Shown here: positions 36,110 to 46,099 of the stretch, piece after piece
Position numbering within the stretch: the first letter of the stretch is position 1
How the letters are laid out: the number at the start of each line of letters is the position of its first letter
NCBI GenBank assembly: GCA_013204985.1
Contig: JABMLG010000006.1
Coordinates: forward strand, 219,330 to 283,329
Source of the DNA: Microbacteriaceae bacterium VKM Ac-2855
GTDB lineage: Bacteria; Actinomycetota; Actinomycetes; Actinomycetales; Microbacteriaceae
Direction: 5' to 3'
Length of the DNA: 64,000 nucleotides
Position numbers and translations under genes: made by a program
The notes under the pieces: generated by a model
Databases searched by the model: none
What the model was told of the DNA's origin: nothing
The model's input: the letters and a program-made list of their open reading frames with translations, nothing else

Positions 36110-36757
36110 ATGGATGTTCTCCTGAACAATCTGGACATCTTCGTTCCGGCCTTCGGCAACACACTGCTGCTGTTCGCGGTGTCCCTCGTCTTCGCCCTCA
36201 TCCTCGGAACCATCGTCGGAGCGATGCGTGTCTCGCCCGTTCCGATCGCCCGATTCTTCGGAACCATCTACGTCAACACGGTCCGCAACACTCCGCTGAC
36301 GCTGCTGATGTTCTTCTTCGCCTTCGGCTACCCCAAGCTCGGCCTGCCGAACCCGGGCTACACCACGCTGGCGATCTGCGCCCTGAGCATTTACACCGCG
36401 ACCTACGTGGCGGAGGTACTCCGCTCCGGTATCAACACCGTGCCGATCGGTCAGGCGGAGGCGGCCCGAGCGATCGGTCTCACCTTCGGCCAGACGATGA
36501 GCGCCGTCGTGCTGCCGCAGGCGTTCCGGTCCGTCATCCCCCCGCTCATGAGCGTGCTGATCGCACTGCTCAAGAACACCACCGTTGCGGCGGGCTTCTC
36601 CGTCGCGGAGGCCGGCACGATCCGCGCCAACCTGTCCGAACTCGGCGAGAACCAGCTGGTCACCCTGCTGTGGGTGGGGCTCGTGTTCGTGGTCCTCGTC
36701 GGCATCCTGTCGCTCTTCCAGCGCTGGTTCGAGAAGAAGTGGAAGGTGCTGCGATGA
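36110..36757 (+). CDS. gluC: Amino-acid ABC transporter permease GluC type
   Basis: A 215-residue HisM-type permease with about five transmembrane helices, and the EAA loop YVAEVLRSGINTVPIGQAEAARAIGLTFGQ region that docks to GluA. AGAAAGGGG lies about 10 nt upstream. The stop overlaps the gluD start by 4 nt. Confidence 0.94.
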   Translation: MDVLLNNLDIFVPAFGNTLLLFAVSLVFALILGTIVGAMRVSPVPIARFFGTIYVNTVRNTPLTLLMFFFAFGYPKLGLPNPGYTTLAICALSIYTATYVAEVLRSGINTVPIGQAEAARAIGLTFGQTMSAVVLPQAFRSVIPPLMSVLIALLKNTTVAAGFSVAEAGTIRANLSELGENQLVTLLWVGLVFVVLVGILSLFQRWFEKKWKVLR

Positions 36758-37629
36758 GTTCCGTACTGTTCGACAACCCCGGCCCGCGCGCGATCGTCCG
36801 CAACCGATTCATCGGCGTCATCGTCGTACTGATCGTTGCGGCCCTGTTCGCGTTCGTGATCTACCGCTTCAACGAGTCGGGTCAGTTCACCGCCGAGAAA
36901 TGGCGAGCGTTCCAGTATCCGTTGATCTGGGAGAGCATCGGCAAAGCCCTGGGCCAGACCCTGACGGCTTTCGTCTTCGCCGGCGTGCTCAGCATCATCC
37001 TCGGCCTCGCGCTCGCCATCGGCCGTTTGTCCGACCACAAGTGGGTCAGCATCCCGGTCACCCTCGTGATCGAGCTGTTCCGAGCGATCCCCGTGCTGAT
37101 CCTGATGATGCTGATGTACTACGGCCTGCCGGCCGTCGGCGTCAAGATGAGTCCGCTGATCGCGGTCGTCATCGCGCTGACGCTCTATAACGGGTCCGTC
37201 TTCTCCGAGATCTTCCGCGCGGGTATCGAAGCGCTGCCGAAGGGGCAGAAGGAGGCCGGCTACGCGATCGGATTGCGCAAGTCCGGCGTGATGCGCCTCA
37301 TCCTGTTCCCGCAGGCGATCCGCTCGATGCTGCCCGTGATCATCGCCCAGCTCGTCGTAGCGCTGAAGGACACGGCGCTCGGTTCGATCATCACCTTCAA
37401 CGAGCTGCTGTACTACGCGAAGTACCTGGGCAACCAGACCAGCTTGTCGAGTCCCATCATCCCGTCGGCGATCGTGATCGGGGCGATCTACATCACCGTG
37501 TGCCTGATCCTCTCGGGTATCGCGAAATGGGTCGAGATCCGCACCAAGCGCTCGCCCAAGATCGCGAAACCGGAACATCCCGGCAAGCGCGACGTCACCG
37601 ATACCCAACTGATCGCTGCGCAGGATTGA
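36754..37629 (+). CDS. gluD: Amino-acid ABC transporter permease GluD type
   Basis: A 291-residue permease, longer than GluC because of an N-terminal cytoplasmic segment and an extra membrane helix. EAA loop: FSEIFRAGIEALPKGQKEAGYAIGLRKSGVM. It heterodimerises with GluC. The C-terminal tail of ~30 residues is basic and Pro/Lys-rich. Its ATG overlaps the gluC stop. The repeat block at 37642 follows. Confidence 0.94.
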   Translation: MSSVLFDNPGPRAIVRNRFIGVIVVLIVAALFAFVIYRFNESGQFTAEKWRAFQYPLIWESIGKALGQTLTAFVFAGVLSIILGLALAIGRLSDHKWVSIPVTLVIELFRAIPVLILMMLMYYGLPAVGVKMSPLIAVVIALTLYNGSVFSEIFRAGIEALPKGQKEAGYAIGLRKSGVMRLILFPQAIRSMLPVIIAQLVVALKDTALGSIITFNELLYYAKYLGNQTSLSSPIIPSAIVIGAIYITVCLILSGIAKWVEIRTKRSPKIAKPEHPGKRDVTDTQLIAAQD

Positions 37630-37641
37630 ATTCGTTCGGCC

Positions 37642-37667
37642 CTCTCCTCGTTCCTCGCCGATCGTCG
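37642..37667. repeat. Dispersed intergenic block, copy 2
   Basis: A 26-nt block beginning CTCTCCTCGTTCCTCG, differing at one base from 23233-23258. It lies 12 bp after the gluD stop codon. Confidence 0.75.
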
Positions 37668-37740
37668 ACAGCGGGGCGGCGGTCGGACGAGGGGCCGCCT
37701 GTTCGGGGATGACCGGGGTCCTGGTGCGGGAGCGCCCGGA

Positions 37741-37746
37741 TAGGAT
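37741..37746 (+). promoter_or_regulatory. Putative leaderless -10 box of pheS
   Basis: TAGGAT ends 8 nt before the GTG at 37755; there is no room for a long leader or T-box. Confidence 0.5.
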
Positions 37747-37754
37747 TGCTTCTC

Positions 37755-38795
37755 GTGTCTGACAGCAACCCCATCTCCGAAGAGGTCGTCGCCGCGGCCG
37801 TCGGCGACGCGCTCGCGGCCATCGCCGCCGCCGCCGACTCCACGGCGTTGAAGGCGGCCCGCTCCGCCCACGCAGCCGAGGGCTCGCCCCTCGCCGCACT
37901 GAACGCGCAGATGCGCAGCGTGCCGCCGGAGTTCAAAGCCTCAGCCGGCAAGCTCATCGGCCAGGCGCGCAAGAGCGTGTCGGATGCGCTCACCGCTCGC
38001 GAGGCCGAGATCGTCCTCGCCGAAGAGAGCGCGCAGCTCGAAGCGGAGACGGTCGACGTAACAGCCGGCGCGACATTCCGGCGCATGGGCGCGCGGCATC
38101 CGCTCTCACTGCTGCAGGAGTCGGTCGCCGACGTATTCGTCGGGATGGGTTGGGAGATCGCCGAGGGGCCCGAGCTCGAGAACGAGTGGTTCAACTTCGA
38201 CGCCCTGAACTTCGACGAGGACCACCCTGCGCGCGCGATGCAGGACACCTTCTTCGTGGAGCCCGTCTCGTCGCACCTGGTCCTGAGGACGCACACCTCG
38301 CCGGTGCAGATCCGCTCGATGCTGGAGCGCACTCCTCCCATCTACATCCTCGCTCCCGGTCGCGTCTACCGCACCGACGAGCTCGACGCGACGCACACCC
38401 CGGTGTTCACGCAGTTCGAGGGGCTCGCCGTCGACAAGGGTCTGACCATGGCACACCTGCGCGGCACGCTGGAGCACGTCGCGCGCATCATGTTCGGCGA
38501 CGGCGCCAAGATCCGACTGCGTCCGAACTACTTCCCCTTCACCGAGCCGAGCGCCGAGCTCGACATCTGGCACCCGACCTTCAGCGGCGGAGCCCGCTGG
38601 ATCGAGTGGGGCGGCTGCGGGATGATCAACCCCAACGTGCTGCGCGCCGCGGGGATCGATCCGGAGGAGTATTCCGGTTTCGCATTCGGGATGGGCATCG
38701 AGCGGACCCTGATGTTCCGCAACGATGTCAAGGACATGCACGACATGGTTGAGGGCGACGTCCGCTTCAGCCGTCAGTACGGGATGGTGGTCTGA
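37755..38795 (+). CDS. pheS: Phenylalanine-tRNA ligase alpha subunit
   Basis: The catalytic alpha subunit charges tRNA-Phe as (alpha-beta)2 with PheT. The 346-residue protein has an N-terminal helical arm (residues 1-90) and the class II catalytic core. Motif 2 region is YRTDELDATHTPVFTQFEGL; motif 3 is FGMGIERTLMF near residue 315. The GTG at 37755 is chosen because the coding region must follow the TAGGAT box. The stop TGA shares its A with the pheT start. Confidence 0.96.
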   Translation: MSDSNPISEEVVAAAVGDALAAIAAAADSTALKAARSAHAAEGSPLAALNAQMRSVPPEFKASAGKLIGQARKSVSDALTAREAEIVLAEESAQLEAETVDVTAGATFRRMGARHPLSLLQESVADVFVGMGWEIAEGPELENEWFNFDALNFDEDHPARAMQDTFFVEPVSSHLVLRTHTSPVQIRSMLERTPPIYILAPGRVYRTDELDATHTPVFTQFEGLAVDKGLTMAHLRGTLEHVARIMFGDGAKIRLRPNYFPFTEPSAELDIWHPTFSGGARWIEWGGCGMINPNVLRAAGIDPEEYSGFAFGMGIERTLMFRNDVKDMHDMVEGDVRFSRQYGMVV

Positions 38796-41326
38796 TGCGG
38801 ATTCCGCTGAGCTGGCTCGGCGAGTTCGTCGAACTCGAACCGGGCGCGACGCCCGAGAGCGTTCACGAGGCGCTGGTGAAGGTCGGCTTCGAGGAGGAGA
38901 ACATCCACCGCTTCGAGGTGACCGGCCCGGTCGTCGTGGGCCAGGTGCTCTCCCTCGACCCCGAGCCGCAGAAGAACGGCAAGACCATCAACTGGTGCCA
39001 GGTCCGCGTCGCGCCCGAGGGCGAGACGGCGGCGGACGGTGGCGAGGACGTCCGGGGGATCGTCTGCGGAGCGCACAACTTCGTGGCCGGCGACAAGGTT
39101 GTGGTGTCGCTGCCCGGCGCCGTGCTGCCCGGGCCCTTCCCGATCTCGGCGCGCAAGACCTACGGCCACGTCTCGGACGGCATGATCGCCTCCACTCGTG
39201 AGCTGGGTCTGGGTGAGGAGCACGACGGCATCCTCCGTCTCGCCTCGCTGGGGCTCGACCCGGAGCCCGGCACGGACGCCGTCGCCCTGCTCGGTCTGGA
39301 CGACGCGGCCGTCGAGATCAATGTGACCCCCGACCGCGGCTACGCCTTCAGCGTCCGCGGCATCGCCCGCGAGTACGCGCACGCGACCGGGGCCGTCTTC
39401 CACGATCCCGCCGCCTCGATCGCCGTCGCCCCGCGCGACGCGAATGCTCCGGAATTCCCGGTGCGCGTGTCCGACGATGCACCGATCCGCGGTCGTATCG
39501 GCGCGTCCGTCTTCGTCACCCGGGTCGTGCGCGGAGTCGACCCGACGCGTCCGACGCCGCCGTGGATGATCGCGCGGCTACGGCTCGCCGGCGTGCGGTC
39601 GATCTCGCTGACGGTCGACATCACCAACTACGTCATGTTCGAACTCGGGCAGCCGCTGCACGCTTACGACCTGCACACACTGCAGGGCGGCATCGTCGTT
39701 CGCCGAGCCGAGGCGGGCGAGACGATCGAGACCCTCGACGGTCAGGTCCGCACGCTGCACGCCGAGGACCTCCTGATCACGGACGACGGCGGCGCGATCG
39801 GTATCGCCGGCGTGATGGGTGGAGCCCGCACCGAGTTCGGCGGTGCCACGCGCGACGTGCTGATCGAGGCTGCGAACTTCGACCCCGTCTCGATCGCGCG
39901 CAGCGCTCGCCGCCATAAGCTGCCCAGCGAGGCCTCGCGTCGCTTCGAGCGCGGCGTCGACCCGGCAGTCGCCCCGGTCGCGGCGGCGCGCGCCGTGCAG
40001 CTTCTGGTCGACCTGGCCGGGGGAGAGGCGGATGCGTTGGGCTCGGTTCTCGACACCAGCACGACGTCCGCATCGATCACGGTTCCCGACGGCTTCGTCT
40101 CGGGGGTGATCGGCGTCGAGTACGGTCCGGAGGAGATCCGCTCGTCGCTCGCCGAGATCGGAGCCTCCCTCGAGGAGGGACCGGACGGACTCGTCGCCAC
40201 GCCGCCGAGCTGGCGGCCCGACCTCACTGACAAGTGGACGCTGGCCGAGGAGGTGGCGCGGATCACCGGCTACGACCGCATCCCCTCGCTCCTCCCCGTC
40301 GCTCCTCCCGGCCGAGGTCTCACCCTCGGCCAGAAGCTGCGCCGCTCGGTGGCGAACGCTCTGGCGGCGGCCGGGAACACCGAGGTGCTGTCGTACCCGT
40401 TCTTCCCACGGGCGACGAACGACCTGTTCGGCTCCGCGACGGGTGAACCCGTGCAGCAGGTCGCGCTGGCGAACGCACTGGATGCGACCGCGGCGAACCT
40501 GCGTACCTCGCTCCTGCCCGGACTCGTGCAGATCGCGCAGCGCAACCGTTCCCGCGGTCTTGTGGATCTCGCGATCTTCGAGCTCGGTGCGACGTTCCGC
40601 CCCGAGACGGGCCGAACGTACGGTTCAGCGACCCTGCCGCGCGGTGCGGAGCGCCCGTCCACCGACGTGGAGCAGGCGCTCAACGACGGTATCCCGCCGC
40701 AGCCGTTGCATGTCGCCGCTCTCCTGCTCGGCGCGGCACTCGACCGCCAGCCCGGAGTGGCCGGGCGCGAGTACGGCTGGCAGGATGCACTCGACGTCGT
40801 CCGCGAGATCGAGCTCGGTTCGGGCGTTGCGATCGCGGTGCGCCAGGGCCGTCACCAAGCGTTCCACCCGGGCCGCACCGCCGAACTGTTGATCGGCGAG
40901 ACCGTCGTCGGCCATGCCGGTGAGCTCCTACCCTCGCTTGCTCTCGAACTCGACCTGCCGCGGATCGTCGCCGCTGTCGAGATCGACCTGGATGCCGTGA
41001 TCGCGGCGGCCGGCACGATCACCGTGGCGGATGCCGTCGGGACCTTCCCCGCGGCCACGCAGGATCTTTCGCTGGTGGTGGCGAGCGACGTGGTCGCCGG
41101 TGAGCTTCGCGACGCGATCGTGTCGGGCGCCGGTGAACTCCTCGAGCACGCCCGCCTCGTCGACGACTACCGAGGCGCGGGTCTGGCGGTCGGCACGAAG
41201 TCGCTGACCTTCGCGCTGCGCTTCCGCGCGCCCGACCGCACGCTGACGGCGGCGGAGGCGTCGGAGGCCAAGCTCGCCGGGGTCGCCGTCGCGGCCGAGC
41301 GTTTCGGCGCCGTGCTGCGCGAGTAG
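38795..41326 (+). CDS. pheT: Phenylalanine-tRNA ligase beta subunit
   Basis: The 843-residue beta subunit contains, in order, an EMAP-II-like tRNA-binding domain (residues ~40-160, VVGQVLSL), the B3/B4 editing domain (~215-390, GQPLHAYDLHTL), the B5 domain (~410-485), the core-like catalytic remnant, and a C-terminal FDX-ACB domain (SFALRFRAPDRTLT). The residue count is normal for actinobacteria. It is translationally coupled to pheS. Confidence 0.96.
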   Translation: MRIPLSWLGEFVELEPGATPESVHEALVKVGFEEENIHRFEVTGPVVVGQVLSLDPEPQKNGKTINWCQVRVAPEGETAADGGEDVRGIVCGAHNFVAGDKVVVSLPGAVLPGPFPISARKTYGHVSDGMIASTRELGLGEEHDGILRLASLGLDPEPGTDAVALLGLDDAAVEINVTPDRGYAFSVRGIAREYAHATGAVFHDPAASIAVAPRDANAPEFPVRVSDDAPIRGRIGASVFVTRVVRGVDPTRPTPPWMIARLRLAGVRSISLTVDITNYVMFELGQPLHAYDLHTLQGGIVVRRAEAGETIETLDGQVRTLHAEDLLITDDGGAIGIAGVMGGARTEFGGATRDVLIEAANFDPVSIARSARRHKLPSEASRRFERGVDPAVAPVAAARAVQLLVDLAGGEADALGSVLDTSTTSASITVPDGFVSGVIGVEYGPEEIRSSLAEIGASLEEGPDGLVATPPSWRPDLTDKWTLAEEVARITGYDRIPSLLPVAPPGRGLTLGQKLRRSVANALAAAGNTEVLSYPFFPRATNDLFGSATGEPVQQVALANALDATAANLRTSLLPGLVQIAQRNRSRGLVDLAIFELGATFRPETGRTYGSATLPRGAERPSTDVEQALNDGIPPQPLHVAALLLGAALDRQPGVAGREYGWQDALDVVREIELGSGVAIAVRQGRHQAFHPGRTAELLIGETVVGHAGELLPSLALELDLPRIVAAVEIDLDAVIAAAGTITVADAVGTFPAATQDLSLVVASDVVAGELRDAIVSGAGELLEHARLVDDYRGAGLAVGTKSLTFALRFRAPDRTLTAAEASEAKLAGVAVAAERFGAVLRE

Positions 41327-41355
41327 TTCCGTTCGACGGGGGCGGCCCCGCCCGG

Positions 41356-41402
41356 AAGGGTTGTCATTTCATCGGCGCTGTACCGCTGAAGTGACAACCC
41401 TT
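41356..41402 (+). terminator. Intrinsic terminator of pheST
   Basis: A 16-bp stem (41356-41371 with 41387-41402, one G-T pair) has AAGGGTTGTCA at its base and is followed by TT, giving a T-tract rare in this GC-rich window. Confidence 0.92.
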
Positions 41403-41501
41403 TTCGCATGGCGGCGGCTGTGTCAAGTCTCTGCATCCGCGAGCTTCCTCAGCGAGGATCGATGAGTCGGTCATCTTCAGCCGACGGATTCGGAGCTCGC
41501 T

Positions 41502-42803
41502 GTGCACCTCTCACGACGGACCTTCTTCGGCGCCGCGGGCGTTTTGGCGACGCCCTTGGTGCTCTCCGGTTGCGGCTTCGTGTCGCCGTCCGCGCCCAGC
41601 GGTTCGGGCAGCGCCAGCGACACGCTGACGTTCACTACGTGGGGCACGGACAGCGAGTTGGCCGGCTTCACCGCGGCGATCACGGCCTTCGAGGCCGCGA
41701 ATGCCGGCGCCACCGTCACCCTGAACGCCGTCCCGTACGAGCAGATGTTCACCAACATCGACGCGCAGCTGCAGGCCGGTAATCCGCCCGACGTCTTCCG
41801 CGTGCCCTACTACACCTTCGGCAGCTACGCCGGGCGCGGCCAGCTGCTCGAGCTGGAGCCGCTGCTCTCGGACGGCTTCAGCGACCAGTTCACGCCTCAA
41901 GCCTGGGCGGCCGTTCAGAGCGGGGGCAGCGCTTTCGGCGTGCCGCACCACACGGACACGTCGGTCATCCTCTACAACGCGGACGCGCTCTCGGCAGCCG
42001 GGATCACCGGCATCCCGACTGCGGTGGAGGATGCCTGGACGTGGGACCAGTTCACGGACGTGGCTCGCACTCTGAAGGCCGCCTCGCCGGCCGACCGCTA
42101 CGCCTTCGGCTACAACTGGCAGGGCAACGGCGTCACCCGCTGGTTGAATCTGCTCTTCCAGGCCGACGGCAAGTTCCTCGAATCCGATCTGGTCACCCCC
42201 GCGATCGACTCCGATGCGGGTCGCGCGACGGTCGACTTCAGTCGTAATTTTTTCACGGAGGGTCTCGTGCCGCCGAACTCCTCGGTGCAGTCGGCCACCT
42301 ACGCAGCCGACCTCTGGTACTCGCAGACCACCGCGATGACGTTCGGCGGTGCGTTCCTGATCCCGGATGCGGAGAGCACTCTCGACTTCGAGTGGGGTGC
42401 GACTTTCGCTCCCCGCAACGTCCGTGGTGGTGGCGATTTCGGCGGCAACGCCCTGGTTGCGACCGCCCAGGCGAAGAACCCCGAGCTCGCGGCGCGATTC
42501 CTGGAGTTCATGACCGAGCGCGAGCAGATGAACGACTTCTGCGCCGCCGCCTCGCTCCTTCCGACGCGTAGTGACCTGACCGAGAGCGGGATCGACTTCG
42601 CGGTGCGCCCCGAGGTCGCCCCGGTGTTCCTCGGTCAGGCGTCGCTGGTACAGCCCCAGGATTCCGGACAGGTCGCCTCGCCCGACATGGCCGCGATCAT
42701 CACCGTGCTGAAGGATGAGCTCGAAGTGGCGTTCGTCGGCGGGAAGAGCACCGATGAGACTCTCGCCGGAATGACCAGCGGCATCGCCGCGGCGACGGCG
42801 TGA
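41502..42803 (+). CDS. Sugar ABC transporter substrate-binding lipoprotein (Tat signal), operon 1
   Basis: A 433-residue CUT1-type solute-binding protein. The N-terminus has an SRRTFFG twin-arginine motif (residues 4-10) and the lipobox LSGC with C24, so it is exported folded by Tat and lipid-anchored. The mature part begins with LTFTTWGTDSELAGF. The GTG start is taken because it places the Tat signal at the N-terminus. The oligosaccharide ligand is unknown. The following two permeases and the nearby GH43 suggest a plant-polysaccharide oligomer. No ATPase is encoded here; a shared MsiK-type ATPase elsewhere is expected. Confidence 0.92.
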   Translation: MHLSRRTFFGAAGVLATPLVLSGCGFVSPSAPSGSGSASDTLTFTTWGTDSELAGFTAAITAFEAANAGATVTLNAVPYEQMFTNIDAQLQAGNPPDVFRVPYYTFGSYAGRGQLLELEPLLSDGFSDQFTPQAWAAVQSGGSAFGVPHHTDTSVILYNADALSAAGITGIPTAVEDAWTWDQFTDVARTLKAASPADRYAFGYNWQGNGVTRWLNLLFQADGKFLESDLVTPAIDSDAGRATVDFSRNFFTEGLVPPNSSVQSATYAADLWYSQTTAMTFGGAFLIPDAESTLDFEWGATFAPRNVRGGGDFGGNALVATAQAKNPELAARFLEFMTEREQMNDFCAAASLLPTRSDLTESGIDFAVRPEVAPVFLGQASLVQPQDSGQVASPDMAAIITVLKDELEVAFVGGKSTDETLAGMTSGIAAATA

Positions 42804-43711
42804 CGGCGTCGATCACACCGCGGAGTTCCCGACGTCGATTTCGGAGTCGCTCCGAGGGATGGACGGCCTACGCGTTCCTCGCGCCGAATCTGCTGATGCT
42901 CGGGCTCTTCGTGTTCGTCCCGCTCGCCGGCTCGGCTCTGCTCAGCCTGCAACGCACGAACGGTTTCGGCGACGGCGTCTTCATCGGTCTGGGCAACTAC
43001 GCCCGTCTCTTCGCCGACCCGCTGTTCTGGCGCGTGACGCTCAATACCGTCCTGTTCACTGCGCTGGTCACGCCCGCATCGATGCTCCTCGGGCTCGGTG
43101 CCGCCGTGCTGCTCAATTCGGTCCTGCCCGCACGACCCGTGTTCCGATCCATCCTGATCGTGCCCATGGCCGTCTCGGGTGTCGCCACGGCGCTGCTGGG
43201 CGTGCTGATCTTCGATGAGAACACGGGCATCCTCGACGCGCTGCTGCGATTCATCGGGTTGCCCGACGTGGCCTGGCAGTCCGGCGGTCTCGGCGCCTTC
43301 GTCTCGATCGTGCTGGTCACGCTCTGGTGGCGTGTCGGCTTCAACATGCTGATCTATCTCGCCGGCTTACAAGGGATCGGACCCGACCTGTACGAGGCGG
43401 CTCGACTCGATGGCGCTAGTGGATGGACGCAGTTCCGGGCCATCACCGTTCCCCTCGTCGGCCCGCAGTCGTTCTTCCTGCTCATCCTCAACGTGATCTT
43501 CTCCTTCCAGGTCTTCGACATCGTCTTCGTCATGACGGGCGGCGGTCCCCAGAACGCGACGAACGTGCTGGTCACCTACGCGTACGACACCGGATTCGTC
43601 ACCCGCGATCAGGGCTACGCCGCGGCGATCGGCATCGTGCTGCTCGTTCTGACGATGGCGTTCACCGCGATCCAGTGGCGCACCAGCGCGACCCGGGATC
43701 TGACCGAATGA
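42800..43711 (+). CDS. Sugar ABC transporter permease (MalF-like), operon 1
   Basis: A 303-residue permease with six transmembrane helices and the EAA motif YEAARLDGASGWTQFRAITVPLV near residue 200. The GTG start overlaps the binding-protein stop by 4 nt. It pairs with the MalG-like permease downstream. Confidence 0.94.
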   Translation: MTASITPRSSRRRFRSRSEGWTAYAFLAPNLLMLGLFVFVPLAGSALLSLQRTNGFGDGVFIGLGNYARLFADPLFWRVTLNTVLFTALVTPASMLLGLGAAVLLNSVLPARPVFRSILIVPMAVSGVATALLGVLIFDENTGILDALLRFIGLPDVAWQSGGLGAFVSIVLVTLWWRVGFNMLIYLAGLQGIGPDLYEAARLDGASGWTQFRAITVPLVGPQSFFLLILNVIFSFQVFDIVFVMTGGGPQNATNVLVTYAYDTGFVTRDQGYAAAIGIVLLVLTMAFTAIQWRTSATRDLTE

Positions 43712-44544
43712 GCAGCGCGCTCGCCCGGTCCGGTCGCCGAGGCCGCTGGATCCGACTCGTCGCTGCGATCCTCGTCAGTGCGATCATCCTGTTCCCGCTC
43801 TATTGGATGCTCGTGGTCGCTTTCTCGAGTCGCTCAGAACTGCTGGGGGGTACGCCGCGGTTGTGGCCTCGAGCCTTCACCTCGGTCAACTTCGAGCGGG
43901 TGTTCACCTCGTTCCCGGTGGCGACCTGGTTCGGCAATTCCGTCGCCATCGCTCTGACCACCGCGGTGCTGACGGTGGTCATCAATCTGCTCGCGGGCTA
44001 CGCGTTCGCCCAGCTGAGATTCCGCGGTTCGACCGTGCTCTTCCTGCTGGCACTGGCGACGTTGGCGCTGCCCGTTCAGGTGATCATGGTCGCGTTGTTC
44101 CAGCTGGTCACCGATCTGGGCTTGTACGGCACGTACTGGGCGGTGATCCTGCCGACGGCGGCGTCGGCGCTCGGGCTCTTCCTGGCCCGCCAGTTCATCC
44201 TCGCCATCCCTCGCGACCTCATCGAGGCGGCCCGGATCGACGGGGCGGGTCACGTGCGCGTGTTCACGCGGATCGTGCTGCCGCTGTCCAAACCCCTGAT
44301 CGCGGTGCTGTTCTTCATGTCGCTGCTGGGATCGTGGAACGACTTCGCCTGGCCGCTGATCGCACTGAAGGAGAACCAGTTGTTCACGTTGCCGATCGGT
44401 CTGCTGTACCTGCAGGGCCAGTTCGGGAGCGATTACGGAGCCACGATGGCTTTCGCTCTGGTCAATGTCGCTCCGATGGTGTTGCTCTTCCTGGTCTTCC
44501 AGCGCTACTTCGTGCAGGGATTCGCCCGAAGCGGTATCCGCTGA
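43708..44544 (+). CDS. Sugar ABC transporter permease (MalG-like), operon 1
   Basis: A 278-residue permease with six transmembrane helices and the EAA motif IEAARIDGAGHVRVFTRIVLPLSKP near residue 172. Overlaps the preceding permease by 4 nt. It is convergent with the GH43 gene (15 bp gap), and no hairpin terminator is evident between them. Confidence 0.94.
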   Translation: MSSALARSGRRGRWIRLVAAILVSAIILFPLYWMLVVAFSSRSELLGGTPRLWPRAFTSVNFERVFTSFPVATWFGNSVAIALTTAVLTVVINLLAGYAFAQLRFRGSTVLFLLALATLALPVQVIMVALFQLVTDLGLYGTYWAVILPTAASALGLFLARQFILAIPRDLIEAARIDGAGHVRVFTRIVLPLSKPLIAVLFFMSLLGSWNDFAWPLIALKENQLFTLPIGLLYLQGQFGSDYGATMAFALVNVAPMVLLFLVFQRYFVQGFARSGIR

Positions 44545-44559
44545 GGTCCGGGCGCGAGC

Positions 44560-46089
44560 TCATCCGCGAAGGCGGATGAGCTCGACCGAATCGACCTCGA
44601 CGACGCCCACCTCTCCGACGGCGATCGGGCCCACCCAGGCGCCGACGAATCCGCCGTTGGGGTCGGGAACGAGAGCGGCGAGGTCGACGTGGGCGATCAC
44701 GATGCCGTCGGCGGATGCGCGCGCCCGCAGTCCGCGCACGTCCAGCTGAAGCGAGGCACGGGAGCCGAAGCCGGAGCCCGATCCGAGCTCGAGGGTGACG
44801 CCGGAGGACGTGAGGCAGCAGCGAACGATCCCGGTGCGGTCGAGCGTCAGCTCGAGATGTGCTCGTTCGCTGGTGCGCAGCAGCAGCCCGCCGCGTAAGG
44901 CGGTATCTCCGGGAGTCAGTTCCACGATCGTGATGACGTCGGTGTCTGCCGCGGGCAGTCGCCGACCGAGGAACGAGACCGGTTCGAGAGACGCCGGTTC
45001 GGCTCCGGCCCGCAGCCGCAGAACTCCGTCGTGTGCCGCCGCGAATGCGCTCGGATGTCGCCCGACCCCGCTCCACTCGAGGTCGAGTTCCACCTGGTCG
45101 AAGCGGGCGGCGAATGCGTCGGGCGCCGGTCGCTGGTCGGGCACGCCTTCCGCATCGACCTCGAGACGAACGCGACCGTCGCCGGGAGCGAACACCGGGC
45201 GGCGCTCCTCCCATCCCACCGGTACGAGATGGGTCTGGCGTCCGAGGAGCCCGTCCACTCCGTTGTCGAGCGTCGTGGCGAGCACGGTCGCCCAGGTGCG
45301 GTCGCGCGCATCCTGCACGAGATCGGCGTGGCCGACAGCAGCGATCGAGGTGCGGCGGCCGAGATCGCGGTGACTGAGTCGTGGGTTTCCCGGGTCGCCG
45401 ATGTACGGTCCGGTGACCTTTTCCGCGTAGGCGACGCAGATCGCGTGCTCGGAGGAGGTACCGCCCTCCGCTGCGACGAGCATCCAGCCGCCGCCCGGTC
45501 GCGGCATGATGTGCGGTCCCTCCGCCCAGACGGCGCCGATCAACGCCCCGCTCCAGATCGTGAGGGGCTCGGCTCGTGGCTGCAGCGTCGCCCGGTCCAG
45601 CTCGACGAGGCGCACGTCCGTCTGCCCCGGCCATTCCGCCTGCGCCCGTTGCTGCGTCCAGCACAACCAGAGCCGCTCGCCGTCGACCGTGATCGACGGA
45701 TCGATGCCGCCGACGTCCTCGATCCAGACTGGGTCGCTCCAGGGTCCGGCCGCGTCGGTCGCCGTCACGACGAAGTGACCGGTGCGTCCGTGCCATGAGC
45801 CGTCGTCCGGTCCGACCGCCGTGCACACCACGAGGAACCGCTCGCCGTCGTGCCGGATCGTCGGCGCGAACAGCCCTCGGGATGACGGCAGTCCGGCGAG
45901 ATCCAGCTGCTCAGGACGATGGATGACGTGCCCGATCTGCGTCCAGTCGACCAGGTTCGTCGACACGTGCACGGGAATTCCCGGCAGGTACTCGAACGTC
46001 GACGTCACGAGGTAGAACCTGCCGTCGGCGCGGCAGATGCTCGGGTCCGGGTGGCAGCCGGGCAGGATCGGGTTGCGGTAGCGGCCCAC
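44560..46089 (-). CDS. Glycoside hydrolase family 43 enzyme
   Basis: A 509-residue five-bladed beta-propeller glycosidase related to beta-xylosidases and arabinofuranosidases. The three family catalytic carboxylates are D15 (NPILPGCHPDPSI), D130 (GGIDPSIT) and E190 (WAEGPHIM). A C-terminal beta-sandwich domain occupies about residues 330-509. No signal peptide is visible, so it should act in the cytoplasm on imported oligosaccharides. The GTG at 46089 has AGAGGAG at the right distance. It is 10 bp downstream of the LacI gene on the same strand. Confidence 0.93.
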   Translation of the reverse strand: MGRYRNPILPGCHPDPSICRADGRFYLVTSTFEYLPGIPVHVSTNLVDWTQIGHVIHRPEQLDLAGLPSSRGLFAPTIRHDGERFLVVCTAVGPDDGSWHGRTGHFVVTATDAAGPWSDPVWIEDVGGIDPSITVDGERLWLCWTQQRAQAEWPGQTDVRLVELDRATLQPRAEPLTIWSGALIGAVWAEGPHIMPRPGGGWMLVAAEGGTSSEHAICVAYAEKVTGPYIGDPGNPRLSHRDLGRRTSIAAVGHADLVQDARDRTWATVLATTLDNGVDGLLGRQTHLVPVGWEERRPVFAPGDGRVRLEVDAEGVPDQRPAPDAFAARFDQVELDLEWSGVGRHPSAFAAAHDGVLRLRAGAEPASLEPVSFLGRRLPAADTDVITIVELTPGDTALRGGLLLRTSERAHLELTLDRTGIVRCCLTSSGVTLELGSGSGFGSRASLQLDVRGLRARASADGIVIAHVDLAALVPDPNGGFVGAWVGPIAVGEVGVVEVDSVELIRLRG

Positions 46090-46099
46090 GGATTCTCCT

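Noticed and set aside
37700..37754. T-box riboswitch before pheS
   Set aside because: The TAGGAT box lies only 8 nt before the start codon, and no T-box sequence or terminator is present in the 125-bp gap.
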